Source of the DNA: Alphaproteobacteria bacterium
GTDB lineage: Bacteria > Pseudomonadota > Alphaproteobacteria > DSM-16000 > Inquilinaceae
Length of the DNA: 64,000 nucleotides
Reading direction: 5' to 3'
Assembly (NCBI GenBank): GCA_028281925.1
Contig: JANQIX010000016.1
Span: forward strand, 48,601-112,600
The notes under the pieces were generated by a model. That model did not search any database. It was not told the DNA's origin and saw nothing but the letters and a program-made list of their open reading frames with translations. Shown piece by piece: positions 1 through 11,223 of this stretch; position 1 is the stretch's first letter; each line of letters starts with the position of its first letter. Made by a program: the position numbers and the translations under genes.

Positions 1-200
1 ATCATCCGTATTATCAGGCCTGCGTGGATTTCTGCGAGCGGTGGGATCAGTCGTCGTTCGATCCCGACTACGACAGTTTCAGCCTGGATCATTTCGCACC
101 GCTGGTGCGCCAGGTGCTTAGCCGCCGCCCGTGGACACCCGAAGTGCTGAGAGAGGGCGAGGCCGTCGGGCTGCCGCCGCAGCGCAGCCCGCGCGACTGA
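1..200 (+). CDS. HD-domain protein, C-terminal fragment (gene starts before the window)
   Basis: The frame beginning at base 3 is open and ends at the TGA at 198-200, leaving about 65 residues. The visible part holds CVDFCERWDQSSFDPDYD and a helix-rich end, which resembles the C-terminus of HD-superfamily metal-dependent phosphohydrolase-like proteins (FCE-RWDQ-SFDPDYD pattern). The catalytic HD residues would lie upstream and cannot be checked. It converges on the bacterioferritin gene with 60 bases between their stops. The family assignment is from memory of this C-terminal pattern only, so the specific substrate is unknown. Confidence 0.5.
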   Translation, partial: HPYYQACVDFCERWDQSSFDPDYDSFSLDHFAPLVRQVLSRRPWTPEVLREGEAVGLPPQRSPRD

Positions 201-218
201 GGTCTGTCTGCTCGGGGC

Positions 219-247
219 GTCGGGTTTCGCCTGCGGCTCCACCCGAC
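219..247. terminator. Possible shared hairpin terminator between convergent genes
   Basis: A 7-bp perfect stem GTCGGGT / ACCCGAC (219-225 with 241-247) encloses a 15-base loop in the 60-bp gap between two convergent stops. There is no long T-run on either side, so it would be a weak or Rho-assisted terminator. The call rests on position and stem only. Confidence 0.35.
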
Positions 248-260
248 CTTCATCTGCCTG

Positions 261-746
261 CTATGCGCCGCCGTCGGCCTCGAACATCTGCTCTTGCAAG
301 TAGTTCTGCAGGCCGACCTTGCCGAGCAGGTCGATCTGGGTTTCCAGCCAGTCGATATGCTCTTCAGTATCGTCGAGAATATTGTTGAGGATTTCGCGGG
401 ACACAAAATCGCGTGCCTCTTCACAGACGACGATGGCTTCTTTCAGGCAGGACTGGTTGTTGACTTCGGCGCTGAGGTCACAGTTGAACATCTCAGGCAC
501 GTCTTCACCGATCTTGATCTTGTGCAGATCCTGCAGATTGGGCAGGCCGTCGAGCATAAGGATGCGCTCGATCAGCAGGTCGGCGTGCTTCATTTCGCCC
601 AGCGACTCTTTGTACACGAACTCCGCAAGGCGCAATATGCCCCAATTCTTCAGGATGCGGGCGTGAAGGAAATACTGGTTTATCGCCGTCAGCTCATTGG
701 TGAGAATGGTGTTCAAGTGCTTGAGCACCTGCTTGTCGCCCTGCAT
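261..746 (-). CDS. bfr: Bacterioferritin
   Basis: This 161-aa protein has the usual bacterioferritin length and should form a 24-subunit cytosolic iron-storage shell with ferroxidase activity. Alignment by eye with E. coli Bfr without gaps gives E18, E51, H54, E94 and H130 as di-iron ligands and M52 as the inter-subunit haem ligand (GEMKHAD). Residue 127, a Glu ligand in E. coli, is Thr here (DDTEEH), with Glu at 128 and 129. An AAGGA ribosome site lies about 10 bases before the ATG. It is a single-gene unit, with its promoter presumably in the 157 bp separating it from malQ. No ferredoxin (bfd) gene is adjacent in view. Confidence 0.96.
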   Translation of the reverse strand: MQGDKQVLKHLNTILTNELTAINQYFLHARILKNWGILRLAEFVYKESLGEMKHADLLIERILMLDGLPNLQDLHKIKIGEDVPEMFNCDLSAEVNNQSCLKEAIVVCEEARDFVSREILNNILDDTEEHIDWLETQIDLLGKVGLQNYLQEQMFEADGGA

Positions 747-903
747 GTCCCGTGTCCTTGATCCTGCGGAATCCAGTGTTTCGTTCGAATATAAACGTAT
801 GGCCGCTGAGATAAAGGGCGCGCATCACCGACACGCCGATTTCTCCAAACACCGGTTTTCATTTGCGAATGCGTGTCATGATCGTTCGCGAGCCCTGCGC
901 CGG

Positions 904-3105
904 TCAGACCCGGCCACGGCGTGCATCCGCGACAGCCGCCAGCAGCGACACCACCTTGGGATCGGCGAAGATCGACTGCACATCGTCCGGCATCCGGCGC
1001 CGCCAGTTCGGGTGTTCGTCGATCGTGCCCGGCAGGTTCTGCTGCTCCACCTGGCCGATCAGATCTTCAATCTGCACCATCATGATGCGGCTCGGCGCGC
1101 TTGACAGGAACCGGTGGACGGCCATCACCAGCTTCTCGTCCAGATCGGGCGGCCCCGCGCCGCCGGGCGGTGCCCCGCCTTCCCGCCATAGGCCGGCATC
1201 GATCAGCGCGTCAATCAGGCGCCTGCGATCTCCAATGCGGTCGGCGGCATCCTGCTCCGTCATCTCGAGGCTGGGGTAGAGGCCCAAGCGCTGCCGCCAG
1301 GTGAGATCGGCGCCATACCAGAATCCGGCCAGCGTCGGCGTGTCATGCGTGCCGGCGGTCACCAGCGCCGCAGCCGGATAGTCTTGGCTGCGCTTGAACA
1401 GGCGGTCCCCCACCCGCTCGAACTGCAATACGCGATAGGACAGCACGCCGGCAGCCGCCATCGCCGGGCGGAAGCCATCTGGCACGGTGCCAAGGTCTTC
1501 GCCGATCACCACGCATTTCGCGCGATGGGATTCCAGCGCAACGATCCGCATAAGGTCGTCGAACGGATAGGCCACATAGGCCCCTTCCTGCGCGTGGCTT
1601 CCGTTCGGCACCCAATAGAGGTGCATCAGCCCCATCACATGGTCGATGCGGATGGCACCGGCATGGCGCATGTTGCTGCGCAACGCGTCGATGATTGGCC
1701 CATAGGCCTGTTCGCGCAGCGTCAGCGGGTTCAGCGGCATCAGCCCCCAGCTCTGCCCCAGGTGATTGAGCAGATCAGGCGGCGCGCCGACAGACACGCC
1801 GGGCACGAAGGCGCCGGGATTGCTCCATATACTGGCGCTCTCCCAGGAAAGCCCGACTGCCAAGTCGCGATAGAGGCCGATCCGCAGGCCCGCCGCACGG
1901 CCCCTGTCGGCGGCGGTGCGCACCTGCTCGTCGGCGATCCATTGCAGGTATTCGTGGAACTCCACCTGGTCGCGGTGCTCCGCCGCGAAGGCCGCGACGG
2001 CCTCGCTGTCCGGCCGTCGATAGGCTTCCGGCCACCGGTCCCAGGCCCAGAGAGCCTTGTCTTGCGCCGAGAAGTGCGCCTGAAGGGCGTGGAAGACCGC
2101 AAACCGCCGCAATCCGTCACCGCCGAGTTCCTGAAACGTGCGAAAGGCGCGAGCCCGGTCGCTCTGCGGCAGCAGGTGCCGACGACGAAAGCTCTCGAAC
2201 GCCTGCCACAAGGCGGGGAACATGAGCGCCGCCACGTCTTCGTACGACACCAGCGGGCCCTCGCGCACCTGCTTCAGCCGCAATTCGAAGTCTGCCGTCG
2301 CTATGCGCTGCTGGGCTGTTTCCGATTCCGCAAGATCGGGTATCGCTTCCACATCGATGTAGAGGATGTTCAGAAATTCACGGCTGGAAGGCGAATACGG
2401 GCTGTACCGTCCGGGATCGGCGGGAAACAGGGCGTGCAGCGGGTTGAGGCCGACAATATCGGCGCCCGCGCCTGCGGCTTGTTCCGACAAGTCCCCCAGC
2501 GCAGAGAAGTTGCCGATGCCCCAGTCGTTCGCGGACCGGAGCGCGTAGAGCTGGCAGGAAACCCCCCAGAGTCGCTCATCGGGCGTCACGTCGTTCAATG
2601 TCCAGCAACGCCGGGGCGCCACGATAACCGTTGCATCGCCCGTCAGATCGGTTCCCTCGACCGCGACCGTCAGCCGGTGGTAGCCGTCCGGCAACCGTTC
2701 CGGCAGCGCCATCGCACGCCGTTCGCGCTCGCCGGAGTCGATATGGCGCATCTCCGTGACGGGCAGCAGTCGGCACGCGATGCGCGAGCCATGCTCGCGG
2801 CCGCCCTCTTCCACCAAGGTCCAGCTCAGCGTCCGATCCGCCAGATCCGCCGGAACCGTCAACGCGACGCTGGCCGGCTGCGCTTCGGCGGGCACCAGCA
2901 CGACCGGGTCGACCAGCCGCCGCCAAGTCCGACTTTCGAACCGCGTGAGGCTTTCGGCACAGTCGTCCGGCGTGCCCACCGGATAGCCCATCGCCTGCAG
3001 AAAGCACGCCTTGGTATCCCGAGACGTTTCCCGGTAATGACCCCAGATGTCGTGGTAACCGGGCTCTATACCGGTCAGCGTCGCCAGCTGATCGAGTGTG
3101 TCCAT
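904..3105 (-). CDS. malQ: 4-alpha-glucanotransferase (amylomaltase, GH77)
   Basis: The 733-aa product is a disproportionating enzyme that moves alpha-1,4-glucan segments between maltodextrins and releases glucose. GH77 landmarks are present in order: IRIDHVMGL with the nucleophile Asp, VIGEDLGTVP with the acid/base Glu, and GTHDTPTLAG. The roughly 150-residue N-terminal extension is like that of the E. coli MalQ subgroup. It is the last gene of a minus-strand glucan operon and begins 9 bases after glgX stops, so it should be co-transcribed. In this setting it recycles the short dextrins that GlgX releases from glycogen. A 938-codon open frame antisense to malQ and glgX is a high-GC shadow. 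Confidence 0.95.
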   Translation of the reverse strand: MDTLDQLATLTGIEPGYHDIWGHYRETSRDTKACFLQAMGYPVGTPDDCAESLTRFESRTWRRLVDPVVLVPAEAQPASVALTVPADLADRTLSWTLVEEGGREHGSRIACRLLPVTEMRHIDSGERERRAMALPERLPDGYHRLTVAVEGTDLTGDATVIVAPRRCWTLNDVTPDERLWGVSCQLYALRSANDWGIGNFSALGDLSEQAAGAGADIVGLNPLHALFPADPGRYSPYSPSSREFLNILYIDVEAIPDLAESETAQQRIATADFELRLKQVREGPLVSYEDVAALMFPALWQAFESFRRRHLLPQSDRARAFRTFQELGGDGLRRFAVFHALQAHFSAQDKALWAWDRWPEAYRRPDSEAVAAFAAEHRDQVEFHEYLQWIADEQVRTAADRGRAAGLRIGLYRDLAVGLSWESASIWSNPGAFVPGVSVGAPPDLLNHLGQSWGLMPLNPLTLREQAYGPIIDALRSNMRHAGAIRIDHVMGLMHLYWVPNGSHAQEGAYVAYPFDDLMRIVALESHRAKCVVIGEDLGTVPDGFRPAMAAAGVLSYRVLQFERVGDRLFKRSQDYPAAALVTAGTHDTPTLAGFWYGADLTWRQRLGLYPSLEMTEQDAADRIGDRRRLIDALIDAGLWREGGAPPGGAGPPDLDEKLVMAVHRFLSSAPSRIMMVQIEDLIGQVEQQNLPGTIDEHPNWRRRMPDDVQSIFADPKVVSLLAAVADARRGRV

Positions 3106-3114
3106 CGTCTGCCG

Positions 3115-5322
3115 TCAGTCCGCTGGATCGAATCGGAAGAGGACAAGGGATCGAGCTTGGATCGGATAGGTGTTGCCTGCCGGGACACTGACAGTCCCCT
3201 CCGTCCGTTCCGGCGCGGCGGTGTCGATCAGGCTGTACCAGCGTCCCGGTACTCCGGCGGGATGCGGAAGCGTGAAGGGCACCGAGTCCACATGCGCGTT
3301 CAGCAGCACCAGCAGTACATCATCGACAAGGTCACGCCCGTCATCGTCCATATAGTCGCCAGCATCTCCCGCCAGCAGAAGCCCGACGCAACGCGCGTAG
3401 TGGTCGCTCCAGCTCTCGTCGCTCTTCTCGTTGCCGTCAGGATCGATCCAGGACATGTCGGGAATGCCGCGCGGGGAAACTTCGCGGCCGTGCAGGAAGC
3501 GGGGCCGGCGCAGGACAGGATGCGCCCTGCGCAACGCCACCAGCCGCCTGGTGAAGGCGAGCATACTGCGTCCGCGCTCGCCCAGCCCCTCCCAGTCGAT
3601 CCAGCTGATCTCGTTGTCCTGACAATAGGCGTTGTTGTTGCCGTTCTGCGTCCGGCCGAATTCGTCGCCGGCCAGGATCATCGGCGTGCCTTGGGAAAGG
3701 AGAACGGTCGCCAGGAAGTTGCGATGCTGGCGAGCCCGGAGTTCCAGGATCTCAGGATTGTCGGTTGGCCCCTCGACCCCGTGGTTGATGCTGAAATTGG
3801 CGTTGTGCCCGTCGCGCCCGTCTTCGCCGTTCGCGTTGTTGTGCTTCTGCTCATAGCTGACCAGATCCGCCAAGGTGAATCCGTCATGACTGCAGCAATA
3901 ATTGATCGACGACCAAGACCGCCGGCCGTTGTGTTCGAAGAGATGGGACGATCCGGCAAGGCCGCCCGCCATGTCCGGCAGCATACCGTGGTCACCGCGC
4001 CAGAACCGCCGGACGCCGTCGCGATAGCGGTCGTTCCATTCGGCCCATCCCGGCGGATAGTTGCCGAGTTGATAGCCACCGGGGCCGACATCCCAAGGCT
4101 CGGCGATCAGCTTCACCTGGCTCAACACCGGATCCTGGCGCACGGCGTCGAAGAAGCCTGAGCCGGGGTCGTATCCCTGCGGCTCACGGCCCAGAGTCGT
4201 TGCGAGATCGAACCGGAATCCGTCGACGTGGATTTCCTGAACCCAGTAGCGAAGGCTGTCGAGCACCATCTGCAGGACACGCGGATGCGAGAGGTTGACC
4301 GTGTTGCCGGTCCCCGTCTCATCGATGTAGTACCGCCGCTCTGTCGGCAGCAGCCGATAGTACGAGGCATTGTCGATGCCCTTGAAGCTCAGGGTCGGCC
4401 CCAGATGGTTGCCCTCACAAGTGTGGTTGTAGACGACGTCGAGCAGCACCTCGATCCCGGCATCGTGAAGCCTTTTGACCGCGGTTTTCAACTCTCCAAG
4501 CCCCGATGACGCCATGTATCTGGGCACCGGAGCAAAATAGTTGAGCGTAGAATACCCCCAGTAATTGCGCAGACCTTTGCGGACCAGAAAATGGTCATCG
4601 ACAAACGCATGCACAGGTAAGAGTTCTATTGCGGTGATCCCAAGTGCTTTCAGGTAGGACACAACCTCGCGTGCGGCCAAACCGCCGAAGGTTCCCCTGA
4701 GATGCTGCGGCAGGGCCGGATGGCGGACGGTCAGGCCACGGACATGCGCCTCGTAGATCACCGTCTCCGACCAGGGCCGGTCCAGTGGCCGGTCGCCCCC
4801 CCAGGTGAACGCAGGGTCGACGACCAGCCCCTTGGGCATGGACCGCGCGTTGTCGCGCCTGTCGAACGAGAGGTCCGCCCGTGCCGTGCCCACGCGATAG
4901 CCGTAATGGGCCTCGGTCCAGCGCAGTTCGCCGACGAGCTGCCGTGCATAGGGGTCGATCAGCAGCTTGTTGGCGTTGAAGCGGTGGCCGTTCTGGGGCT
5001 CGTAGGGACCGTGCACGCGATAGCCGTAGAGCAGTCCGGGCCCCGCGTCGGGCAAATAGCCGTGCCAGACATGGTCCGTGTGCTCCGGCAGCGTGATCCT
5101 GTCGATCTCACGCTGACCTGAGCTGTCGAACAAGCACAGCTCGACCTTTTCGCCGTGCTGCGAAAACAGGGCGAAGTTGACGCCCTTGCCGTCCCAGGTC
5201 GCCCCAAGGGGATAGGGTCGGCCGGGCAGCACCCGCGGCTGCCCGACCGACGACCTGGCGTTTCGCCGGGTGGCGGACGCCGACCCCCAGCCCGCATCGC
5301 GCGGCTTGGCCACTCTTGTCAC
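3115..5322 (-). CDS. glgX: Glycogen debranching enzyme GlgX (GH13_11)
   Basis: The 735-aa product is an isoamylase-type enzyme that hydrolyses alpha-1,6 branches of phosphorylase-limit glycogen. It has an N-terminal CBM48-like beta domain ([17 protein letters not shown]) followed by the GH13 barrel. The nucleophile Asp is in DGFRFDLAT, the acid/base Glu in LIAEPWDVG, and the third acid in CCSHDGFTL. Translation starts at a GTG (5320-5322) whose bases overlap the glgB TGA, the GTGA arrangement typical of coupled translation. The first 30 residues are Arg/Ser-rich and not family-like, so a later start cannot be excluded. Its product dextrins would be used by MalQ, encoded next. Confidence 0.95.
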   Translation of the reverse strand: MTRVAKPRDAGWGSASATRRNARSSVGQPRVLPGRPYPLGATWDGKGVNFALFSQHGEKVELCLFDSSGQREIDRITLPEHTDHVWHGYLPDAGPGLLYGYRVHGPYEPQNGHRFNANKLLIDPYARQLVGELRWTEAHYGYRVGTARADLSFDRRDNARSMPKGLVVDPAFTWGGDRPLDRPWSETVIYEAHVRGLTVRHPALPQHLRGTFGGLAAREVVSYLKALGITAIELLPVHAFVDDHFLVRKGLRNYWGYSTLNYFAPVPRYMASSGLGELKTAVKRLHDAGIEVLLDVVYNHTCEGNHLGPTLSFKGIDNASYYRLLPTERRYYIDETGTGNTVNLSHPRVLQMVLDSLRYWVQEIHVDGFRFDLATTLGREPQGYDPGSGFFDAVRQDPVLSQVKLIAEPWDVGPGGYQLGNYPPGWAEWNDRYRDGVRRFWRGDHGMLPDMAGGLAGSSHLFEHNGRRSWSSINYCCSHDGFTLADLVSYEQKHNNANGEDGRDGHNANFSINHGVEGPTDNPEILELRARQHRNFLATVLLSQGTPMILAGDEFGRTQNGNNNAYCQDNEISWIDWEGLGERGRSMLAFTRRLVALRRAHPVLRRPRFLHGREVSPRGIPDMSWIDPDGNEKSDESWSDHYARCVGLLLAGDAGDYMDDDGRDLVDDVLLVLLNAHVDSVPFTLPHPAGVPGRWYSLIDTAAPERTEGTVSVPAGNTYPIQARSLVLFRFDPAD

Positions 5323-7625
5323 CAGCCCTGCGGCATCAGGATGACGGTCGCCAGCGGCGGCAGGGTCAGGCTCAACGAGTACTGGCGGCCGTGCCAGGAG
5401 ATATCCTCAGCTTCAATGGGACCCTCGGCATGCACATCACTGCCGCCGTAGATCGCGGCGTCGGTGTTCAGCCGTTCGACCCAATGCCCCCCATAAGGCA
5501 CACCGATGCGATAGTCGTGCCGCACCACCGGCGTGAAGTTGGTCACCACGAGGACCGGCGGGTCGCTCTCTCCGGCCTTGCGGATATAGGACAGCACGGA
5601 ATTGGTATGGTCGTTGGCATCGATCCAGTCGAAGCCCTGCCATTCCGCATCAATGCGATGCAGCGCCGGCGTCCCGCGATAGAGGCCGTTCAGCTCACGC
5701 ACCAGCGTCTGCAGACCGCTATGTTCCTTGTAGTCCAAGAGATGCCACTGCAGGCTGGAATTGTGGTCCCATTCATGCCACTGGCCGAACTCGCCGCCCA
5801 TGAAGAGCAGCTTCTTGCCGGGCATGGTCCACATGAAGGCGTAGTAAGCGCGAAGATTGGCGAACCGCTGCCAGAAGTCCCCCGACATCTTCTCGATCAT
5901 CGAGCCCTTGCCGTGGACGACTTCGTCATGGCTGAGCGGCAGGATGAAGTTCTCCGAGAAGGCGTAGAGCAGCCCGAACGTCATGTCGTTGTGCTGCCAG
6001 GCGCGGAAGACCGGGTCTTTCGACATGTAGCGCAGCGTGTCGTGCATCCACCCCATGTTCCACTTGAAGCCGAAGCCAAGACCGCCGGTATAGGTCGGCT
6101 TAGACACGCCGGGCCAGGCCGTGCTCTCTTCGGCCGCCGTGGTGGCGCCGGGGAAGCGCGAGAAGATTTCCTCGTTCATGCGCTTCAGCAGATGTATGGC
6201 CTCGAGATTCTCGTTGCCGCCGTACTGGTTGGGGATCCATTCCCCGGCTTTGCGGCTGTAGTCCAGGTAGAGCATGGACGCCACGGCGTCGACGCGGGGA
6301 CCGTCCAGATGGAACTGCTCCATCCAATAGAGGACGTTGCCCAAGAGGTAGTTGAACACCTCCGTCCGGCCGTAGTTGTAGATCAGGGTGTTCCAGTCCA
6401 TGTGGAACCCCTTGCGCGGATCGGCGTGCTCGTAAAGATGCGTGCCGTCGAACAGGCCGAGGCCATGGGCATCCGTCGGGAAGTGACCGGGCACCCAGTC
6501 GAAGAACACGCCGATACCGTTCACGTGGCACTGGTCCACGAAGTACATGAAGTCTTCAGGCGGGCCGAAGCGGCTGGTCGGTGCAAACAGGCTGATCGGC
6601 TGATAGCCCCAGGATCCGTCGAAGGGAAACTCGCTGACCGGCAGCAGTTCGATATGGGTGAAGCCCATCTCTTTGACGTATGGGACCAGCTGATCTGCCA
6701 ACTCGCGGTAAGTCAGATAGCGATGCCCCTCTTCCGGCACCCGACGCCATGAGCCGAGATGGACCTCGTAGATGCTCATGGGCACGTCGCGGCGGCTGGT
6801 CGCTTCGCGGTTGGCCATCCACTCGTGGTCATTCCACTGGTACTGCGGCAGGCCATGGACGACCGAGGCCGTCTTCGGCGGCTGCTCACAATAGTATGCA
6901 TAAGGATCGGCCTTCAGCGGCATCAGGTTGCCAGCCGGCCCTCGGATCTCAAACTTGTACGCTGCGCCACGGCCCACACCGGGCAAGAAGATCTCCCATA
7001 CGCCGCAGCCATGGCGTAGCCGCATGGGGTTGACGCGTCCGTCCCACTGGTTGAAGTCGCCGACCACCGACACGCGGCGGGCATTCGGAGCCCAGACGGC
7101 GAACGAAGTCCCTTCAACACCCTCCAGCGACGTGGGGTGCGCGCCGAGCCGTTCGAAGTTACGCAGATGCGTGCCTTCGGACAGCAGATGGACATCAAGC
7201 TCGCCCAGGACAGGTGGGAACCGATACGGATCTTCCACCACCTGCTCACCTTCCCAGAGGATAAGGCGCAGGCGGTAGGCATAATATCCGGGCTTGTCGG
7301 CGACTGTGCCTTCGAAGAACCCGTCCGGGTGAATGCGGTCGAGCTCTGCGACTTCGCTGCCATCGCCAGCATCCAGCACGATCACGCGGTTGGCGCGGGG
7401 CTGGAAGGTACGAATGATCAGCGCGCCGTCGTTGCCCTTATGCGGCCCCAAGAGCGCGAACGGGTCGCCGTGATCGGAGCTGACGACCGCTTCTACATCA
7501 GGCCGCCGCGGCGGCTCGGCGACTTCGGCTGCGGGCACATCCGCCTCTGCCGTGCCGGCCTCCTCAGGCACCTCGGCACCGGTCCCGGCGCTTGCGTCAT
7601 TCGCATTCTCGATATCGCTGGTCAT
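5319..7625 (-). CDS. glgB: 1,4-alpha-glucan (glycogen) branching enzyme
   Basis: The enzyme introduces alpha-1,6 branches into linear glucan. The chosen ATG (7623-7625, protein [10 protein letters not shown]...) gives 768 aa. A frame upstream to 7793 is open but Arg/Ser-rich, overlaps treS and is unlike the family. After an acidic 50-residue linker come the N1 domain, the CBM48 ([20 protein letters not shown]) and the GH13 barrel. The barrel shows [15 protein letters not shown] with the nucleophile Asp, [12 protein letters not shown] with the acid/base Glu and [15 protein letters not shown] Pro sits in LDGPRVD where Leu or Phe is usual. It is 40 bases downstream of treS and overlaps glgX by 4 bases. 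Confidence 0.96.
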   Translation of the reverse strand: MTSDIENANDASAGTGAEVPEEAGTAEADVPAAEVAEPPRRPDVEAVVSSDHGDPFALLGPHKGNDGALIIRTFQPRANRVIVLDAGDGSEVAELDRIHPDGFFEGTVADKPGYYAYRLRLILWEGEQVVEDPYRFPPVLGELDVHLLSEGTHLRNFERLGAHPTSLEGVEGTSFAVWAPNARRVSVVGDFNQWDGRVNPMRLRHGCGVWEIFLPGVGRGAAYKFEIRGPAGNLMPLKADPYAYYCEQPPKTASVVHGLPQYQWNDHEWMANREATSRRDVPMSIYEVHLGSWRRVPEEGHRYLTYRELADQLVPYVKEMGFTHIELLPVSEFPFDGSWGYQPISLFAPTSRFGPPEDFMYFVDQCHVNGIGVFFDWVPGHFPTDAHGLGLFDGTHLYEHADPRKGFHMDWNTLIYNYGRTEVFNYLLGNVLYWMEQFHLDGPRVDAVASMLYLDYSRKAGEWIPNQYGGNENLEAIHLLKRMNEEIFSRFPGATTAAEESTAWPGVSKPTYTGGLGFGFKWNMGWMHDTLRYMSKDPVFRAWQHNDMTFGLLYAFSENFILPLSHDEVVHGKGSMIEKMSGDFWQRFANLRAYYAFMWTMPGKKLLFMGGEFGQWHEWDHNSSLQWHLLDYKEHSGLQTLVRELNGLYRGTPALHRIDAEWQGFDWIDANDHTNSVLSYIRKAGESDPPVLVVTNFTPVVRHDYRIGVPYGGHWVERLNTDAAIYGGSDVHAEGPIEAEDISWHGRQYSLSLTLPPLATVILMPQGW

Positions 7626-7665
7626 GACAGTCCTCGGTGTGTCGAACGATCGGGCTGCGCGCAGC

Positions 7666-10600
7666 TCACGCGCCGCCCGTGGTGAGTTGATCGGCATCCG
7701 CGTCGATGATGCTGATGACGCCGCCGATCGGGATGTCCAGCCAGGCGGGCCGATTGGCCGCCTCGTAGCCGATTTCGTAAAGCGCCTTCTCAAGCGTGAA
7801 TATGTCGAGCAGCGCCGCGGCCGCGGCGGGATCGCCCGGCCAGCTGATACAACCTTCGATCGTCTGACGATAGGCCTTCAGATACTCTTGCACGGAAAGA
7901 TCACGCCACGCCCTGGAAAGGTCGAGGGCGCGGTCGCTGCTGTCTGCATCGGCGTCGTCGCGTTGGCGCACGGCCGCGGCGGCAGCATAGTCGAAGGACC
8001 GCAGCATCCCTGCGACATCCCTGAGCGGCGAGCGCTTGGCCTGACGTTCCTCCAGACCTCGCTCCGGCTCGCCCTCAAAATCCACGAACACAAAATCCGT
8101 TTTGGTAACCAGCACCTGACCCAGGTGGAAATCGCCGTGATGGCGGGTCTTTGCAGCATCGAAGCGGAGGTTGGCGAACCGGTCGATCTTGTCCAGCACC
8201 TCGTCACGGCGCCCGACCAGTTCAGCCGCAGCTGCGGCCGCCTTCGGCTCTGCCCGCCCGACCATCGAGGTTACGGCGTGGAACGCCTTCTCCGCTTGGG
8301 CCCGCAGCCCTTCGACGATGCCGGCAATGTCCGCATCATTCAGCGGCTCCGGGTCGAAGCCGGGATCTCCGGTCGTTAGGGCCAAGGCCCTGTGCATTTC
8401 GGCCGTCCGCTGCCCCAGCGTCGCCGCCAAGCCGCCATAGACAGCGAACCTCTCAGCCGGCTCCATGCCATCGTCTTCGGCAAGCAGGGCCTCTTCGAGC
8501 TCACGCTGCAGGTACTCCAATGTGTACGACCAGCCGTCACCCTGATTGCGCACGAACGCCTGCAGCACGGCCAGGGCGGTCGGAACGCCGTCGTCGGAAA
8601 GGTGCTCCACCTCGCCCAGCACCGCCGGCACATGGGCGAATTTGGCCACGTCCGTAAGGAACCGCCCGATCTCCAGCTCCGGATGGGCGCCGCTGGAGAG
8701 CTTGCGGAACACCTTCAGCACCATCTTCTCGCCAATGAGAACAGACGAGTTGCTCTGCTCCACCCCTAGCCGACGGATGTCGTCTTCCGGTTCGATCGGG
8801 ATCTCGGCCAGCCCGGTGCCGGCCTTGAAGTTGATGCTGCCGTGATCCGTCTTCAGGTGTGCGCCTGTGCGCATGCAATCGATCAGTGACAGGCCGAACT
8901 GCGGATCGATGGTGGCGTCGACCAGCGCCCCAAGCTTGGCGCCCCGCCTGACCTTGGCGAGCGTGAACGGCAGCAGGGGCGACAGCGTCGTCACTGCCGC
9001 CTCGTCCCACAACAGCGCCAACGGCAGACAGTAGCGATGCGGCTCTCTGTTGTCCGTGAACGCGACCTCAATCATAGCGAAATAGAGCGGCTCGCCAGGG
9101 CTGGGGATCTGGGCCCCGCCAAGCACGCGAATACCTTTCACGCGCGCGCCTTTGCCGGCGAACCAGCGCTGGTTGCCGACGAAGGCCGGCAGCGACTCGC
9201 GGGCGAGAAACTCCGCATTCTGGCCATGCGACAGGCTGGCCCAGTCACGGCTCCACACCAGCGTGACCAGATCGGGCAGCGGCTCGGGCAGGGCGCGGTG
9301 CCAAACCGGTGGTTCCCCACCTTCGGTCAACAAGAACCAGTAGAAGGCGTAAGGGGGCAAGGTCAGCAGATACGTCAATTCCCCGATCGGCGGGAACGGA
9401 CTGCCGGCCAGCATCTCATACGGCACACGCCCGCGGAATCGGGCCAGGTCCAGTTCGACGGGTTGCGCCTGACGCGAAAGGTTGGCGACGCACAGGACGG
9501 TCTCTCCGCCTTCTTCTTCCTGCGTCTCCTCCAACAGATAGGCCAGGATCTTGCGGTTGCCGGGATAGAGGAAGGTCAGGTTGCTGCCGCCGAACGCCGG
9601 ATGGCGCTGCCGCACCGCGATCATGCGGCGCATCCAGTTGAGCTGCGAGGTGGTGGAGCGCGCCTGCGCCTCCACATTCACGGCATCGAAGCCGAAGATC
9701 GAGTTCATGATCGGCGGCAGATAGAGGCTCGCCGGATCGGCACGGGAGAACCCGCCGTTGCGGTCGGGCGACCATTGCATCGGCGTGCGAACGCCGTCGC
9801 GGTCGCCGAGGAAGATGTTGTCGCCCATCCCGATCTCGTCGCCGTAATAGATGATCGGGGTTCCGGGCATGGAGAACAGCAGGCTGTTCATCAGTTCGAT
9901 CTTGCGGCGATCGTTGTCCATCAACGCCGCCAACCGCCTGCGGATACCGAGATTGATGCGCGCCCGGCTATCCGCGGCATAGAACTGCCACATGTAATCG
10001 CGCTCGCGCTCGGTCACCATTTCCAGCGTCAGTTCGTCATGGTTGCGCAGGAAGATTGCCCACTGACAGTTTTCCGGGATCGCGGGCGTCTGGCGCATGA
10101 TGTCGGTGATGGGGTGCCGGTCTTCCTGCGCCATGGCCATGTACATGCGCGGCATCAGCGGAAAGTGGAATGCCATCTGGCATTCGTCGCCGTCGCCGAA
10201 ATAGGCACGTGCATCTTCCGGCCACTGGTTCGCTTCGGCCAGGAAGAAGGCATGCGGATGGCTTTCGTCCATGGCCGCACGCAGCTGCTTTATGACCGCA
10301 TGGGTCTCAGGCAGGTTCTCGTTGTGTGTGCCGTCGCGCTCAACCAGATACGGAATCGCGTCGAGCCTGAGCCCATCGACGCCCATATCCAGCCAGAACC
10401 GCATGACGTCGATCACGGCCTGGACGACCCGTGGGTTGTCGAAGTTGAGGTCCGGCTGGTGGCTGAAGAACCGATGCCAATAGTACTGGCCCGCCACCGG
10501 ATCCCAGGTCCAGTTGCTCGACTCCGTATCAGTGAAAATGATGCGCGTTTCGGGCCAACGCTTGTCGTCGTCCGACCAGACGTACCAGTCCCGATAACGG

Positions 10601-10977
10601 CTCCCGCGCGGCGCACTTCGCGCCCGCTGAAACCATGGGTGCTGGTCAGAGGTATGGTTGATGACCAGTTCGGTAATGACCTTCAGCCCGCGACGGTGGG
10701 CTTCCCGCACGAAAACACGGAAATCCCGCATGGTTCCGTATTGCGGGTTGATGCCGCGATAATCCCCAATGTCGTACCCGTCGTCGCGTAGTGGCGACGG
10801 GTAGAATGGCAGTAGCCACAGGGCAGAGACCCCAAGATCCTTCAGATAATCGAGCTTCTGGATCAGGCCGGGGAAATCGCCGATGCCGTCGTTGTTCGCG
10901 TCGAAGAACGATTTCACATGCAGCTGATAGATGATGGCGTGCTTGAACCACAGCGGATCGCTGGACATCTGGGTCAT
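7666..10977 (-). CDS. treS: Trehalose synthase / maltokinase fusion (TreS-Mak)
   Basis: The bifunctional protein of about 1100 aa isomerises trehalose to maltose and then phosphorylates it to maltose-1-phosphate. The N-terminal half is GH13_16, with [10 protein letters not shown] (nucleophile), FLAEANQWP (acid/base) and [12 protein letters not shown]. The C-terminal third is an aminoglycoside-kinase-fold maltokinase with [11 protein letters not shown] (catalytic loop) and FVDFEGEP (metal site). I prefer ATG 10975-10977 ([10 protein letters not shown]); ATG 10968 is equally possible, and an upstream frame to 11022 looks non-coding. It leads the glucan operon. Maltose-1-phosphate normally feeds GlgE, which is absent from the window. 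The fusion itself is well known in proteobacteria. Confidence 0.93.
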   Translation of the reverse strand: MTQMSSDPLWFKHAIIYQLHVKSFFDANNDGIGDFPGLIQKLDYLKDLGVSALWLLPFYPSPLRDDGYDIGDYRGINPQYGTMRDFRVFVREAHRRGLKVITELVINHTSDQHPWFQRARSAPRGSRYRDWYVWSDDDKRWPETRIIFTDTESSNWTWDPVAGQYYWHRFFSHQPDLNFDNPRVVQAVIDVMRFWLDMGVDGLRLDAIPYLVERDGTHNENLPETHAVIKQLRAAMDESHPHAFFLAEANQWPEDARAYFGDGDECQMAFHFPLMPRMYMAMAQEDRHPITDIMRQTPAIPENCQWAIFLRNHDELTLEMVTERERDYMWQFYAADSRARINLGIRRRLAALMDNDRRKIELMNSLLFSMPGTPIIYYGDEIGMGDNIFLGDRDGVRTPMQWSPDRNGGFSRADPASLYLPPIMNSIFGFDAVNVEAQARSTTSQLNWMRRMIAVRQRHPAFGGSNLTFLYPGNRKILAYLLEETQEEEGGETVLCVANLSRQAQPVELDLARFRGRVPYEMLAGSPFPPIGELTYLLTLPPYAFYWFLLTEGGEPPVWHRALPEPLPDLVTLVWSRDWASLSHGQNAEFLARESLPAFVGNQRWFAGKGARVKGIRVLGGAQIPSPGEPLYFAMIEVAFTDNREPHRYCLPLALLWDEAAVTTLSPLLPFTLAKVRRGAKLGALVDATIDPQFGLSLIDCMRTGAHLKTDHGSINFKAGTGLAEIPIEPEDDIRRLGVEQSNSSVLIGEKMVLKVFRKLSSGAHPELEIGRFLTDVAKFAHVPAVLGEVEHLSDDGVPTALAVLQAFVRNQGDGWSYTLEYLQRELEEALLAEDDGMEPAERFAVYGGLAATLGQRTAEMHRALALTTGDPGFDPEPLNDADIAGIVEGLRAQAEKAFHAVTSMVGRAEPKAAAAAAELVGRRDEVLDKIDRFANLRFDAAKTRHHGDFHLGQVLVTKTDFVFVDFEGEPERGLEERQAKRSPLRDVAGMLRSFDYAAAAAVRQRDDADADSSDRALDLSRAWRDLSVQEYLKAYRQTIEGCISWPGDPAAAAALLDIFTLEKALYEIGYEAANRPAWLDIPIGGVISIIDADADQLTTGGA

Positions 10978-11223
10978 GCGAGGTCCGTATTCTCTTGTCG
11001 TCAGCGCGTCACCCGTCGGCACCGCTTCGCGAATGGCGCGTGGATGCCCGACTATCGCAGCGACACTACGACAACTGCGCTAGGCGCGCGAGAGGGTATG
11101 GTGGCAACCGGAATGGCCGATGCAGACCGGTATTCGATGGTCTGTCGCCGCCGGACGTTTCCTTTGCTTTCGCCAAGCGCCGGCAGTACACCTAGGCGCC
11201 GTCGCAGACAGCAACCCCGGACG

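Noticed and set aside
1345..4161. A 938-codon open frame on the plus strand antisense to malQ and glgX
   Set aside because: The product is His/Arg/Gly/Pro-rich, lacks any recognisable domain, and mirrors the codon structure of two well-supported enzymes. It is a high-GC antisense shadow.
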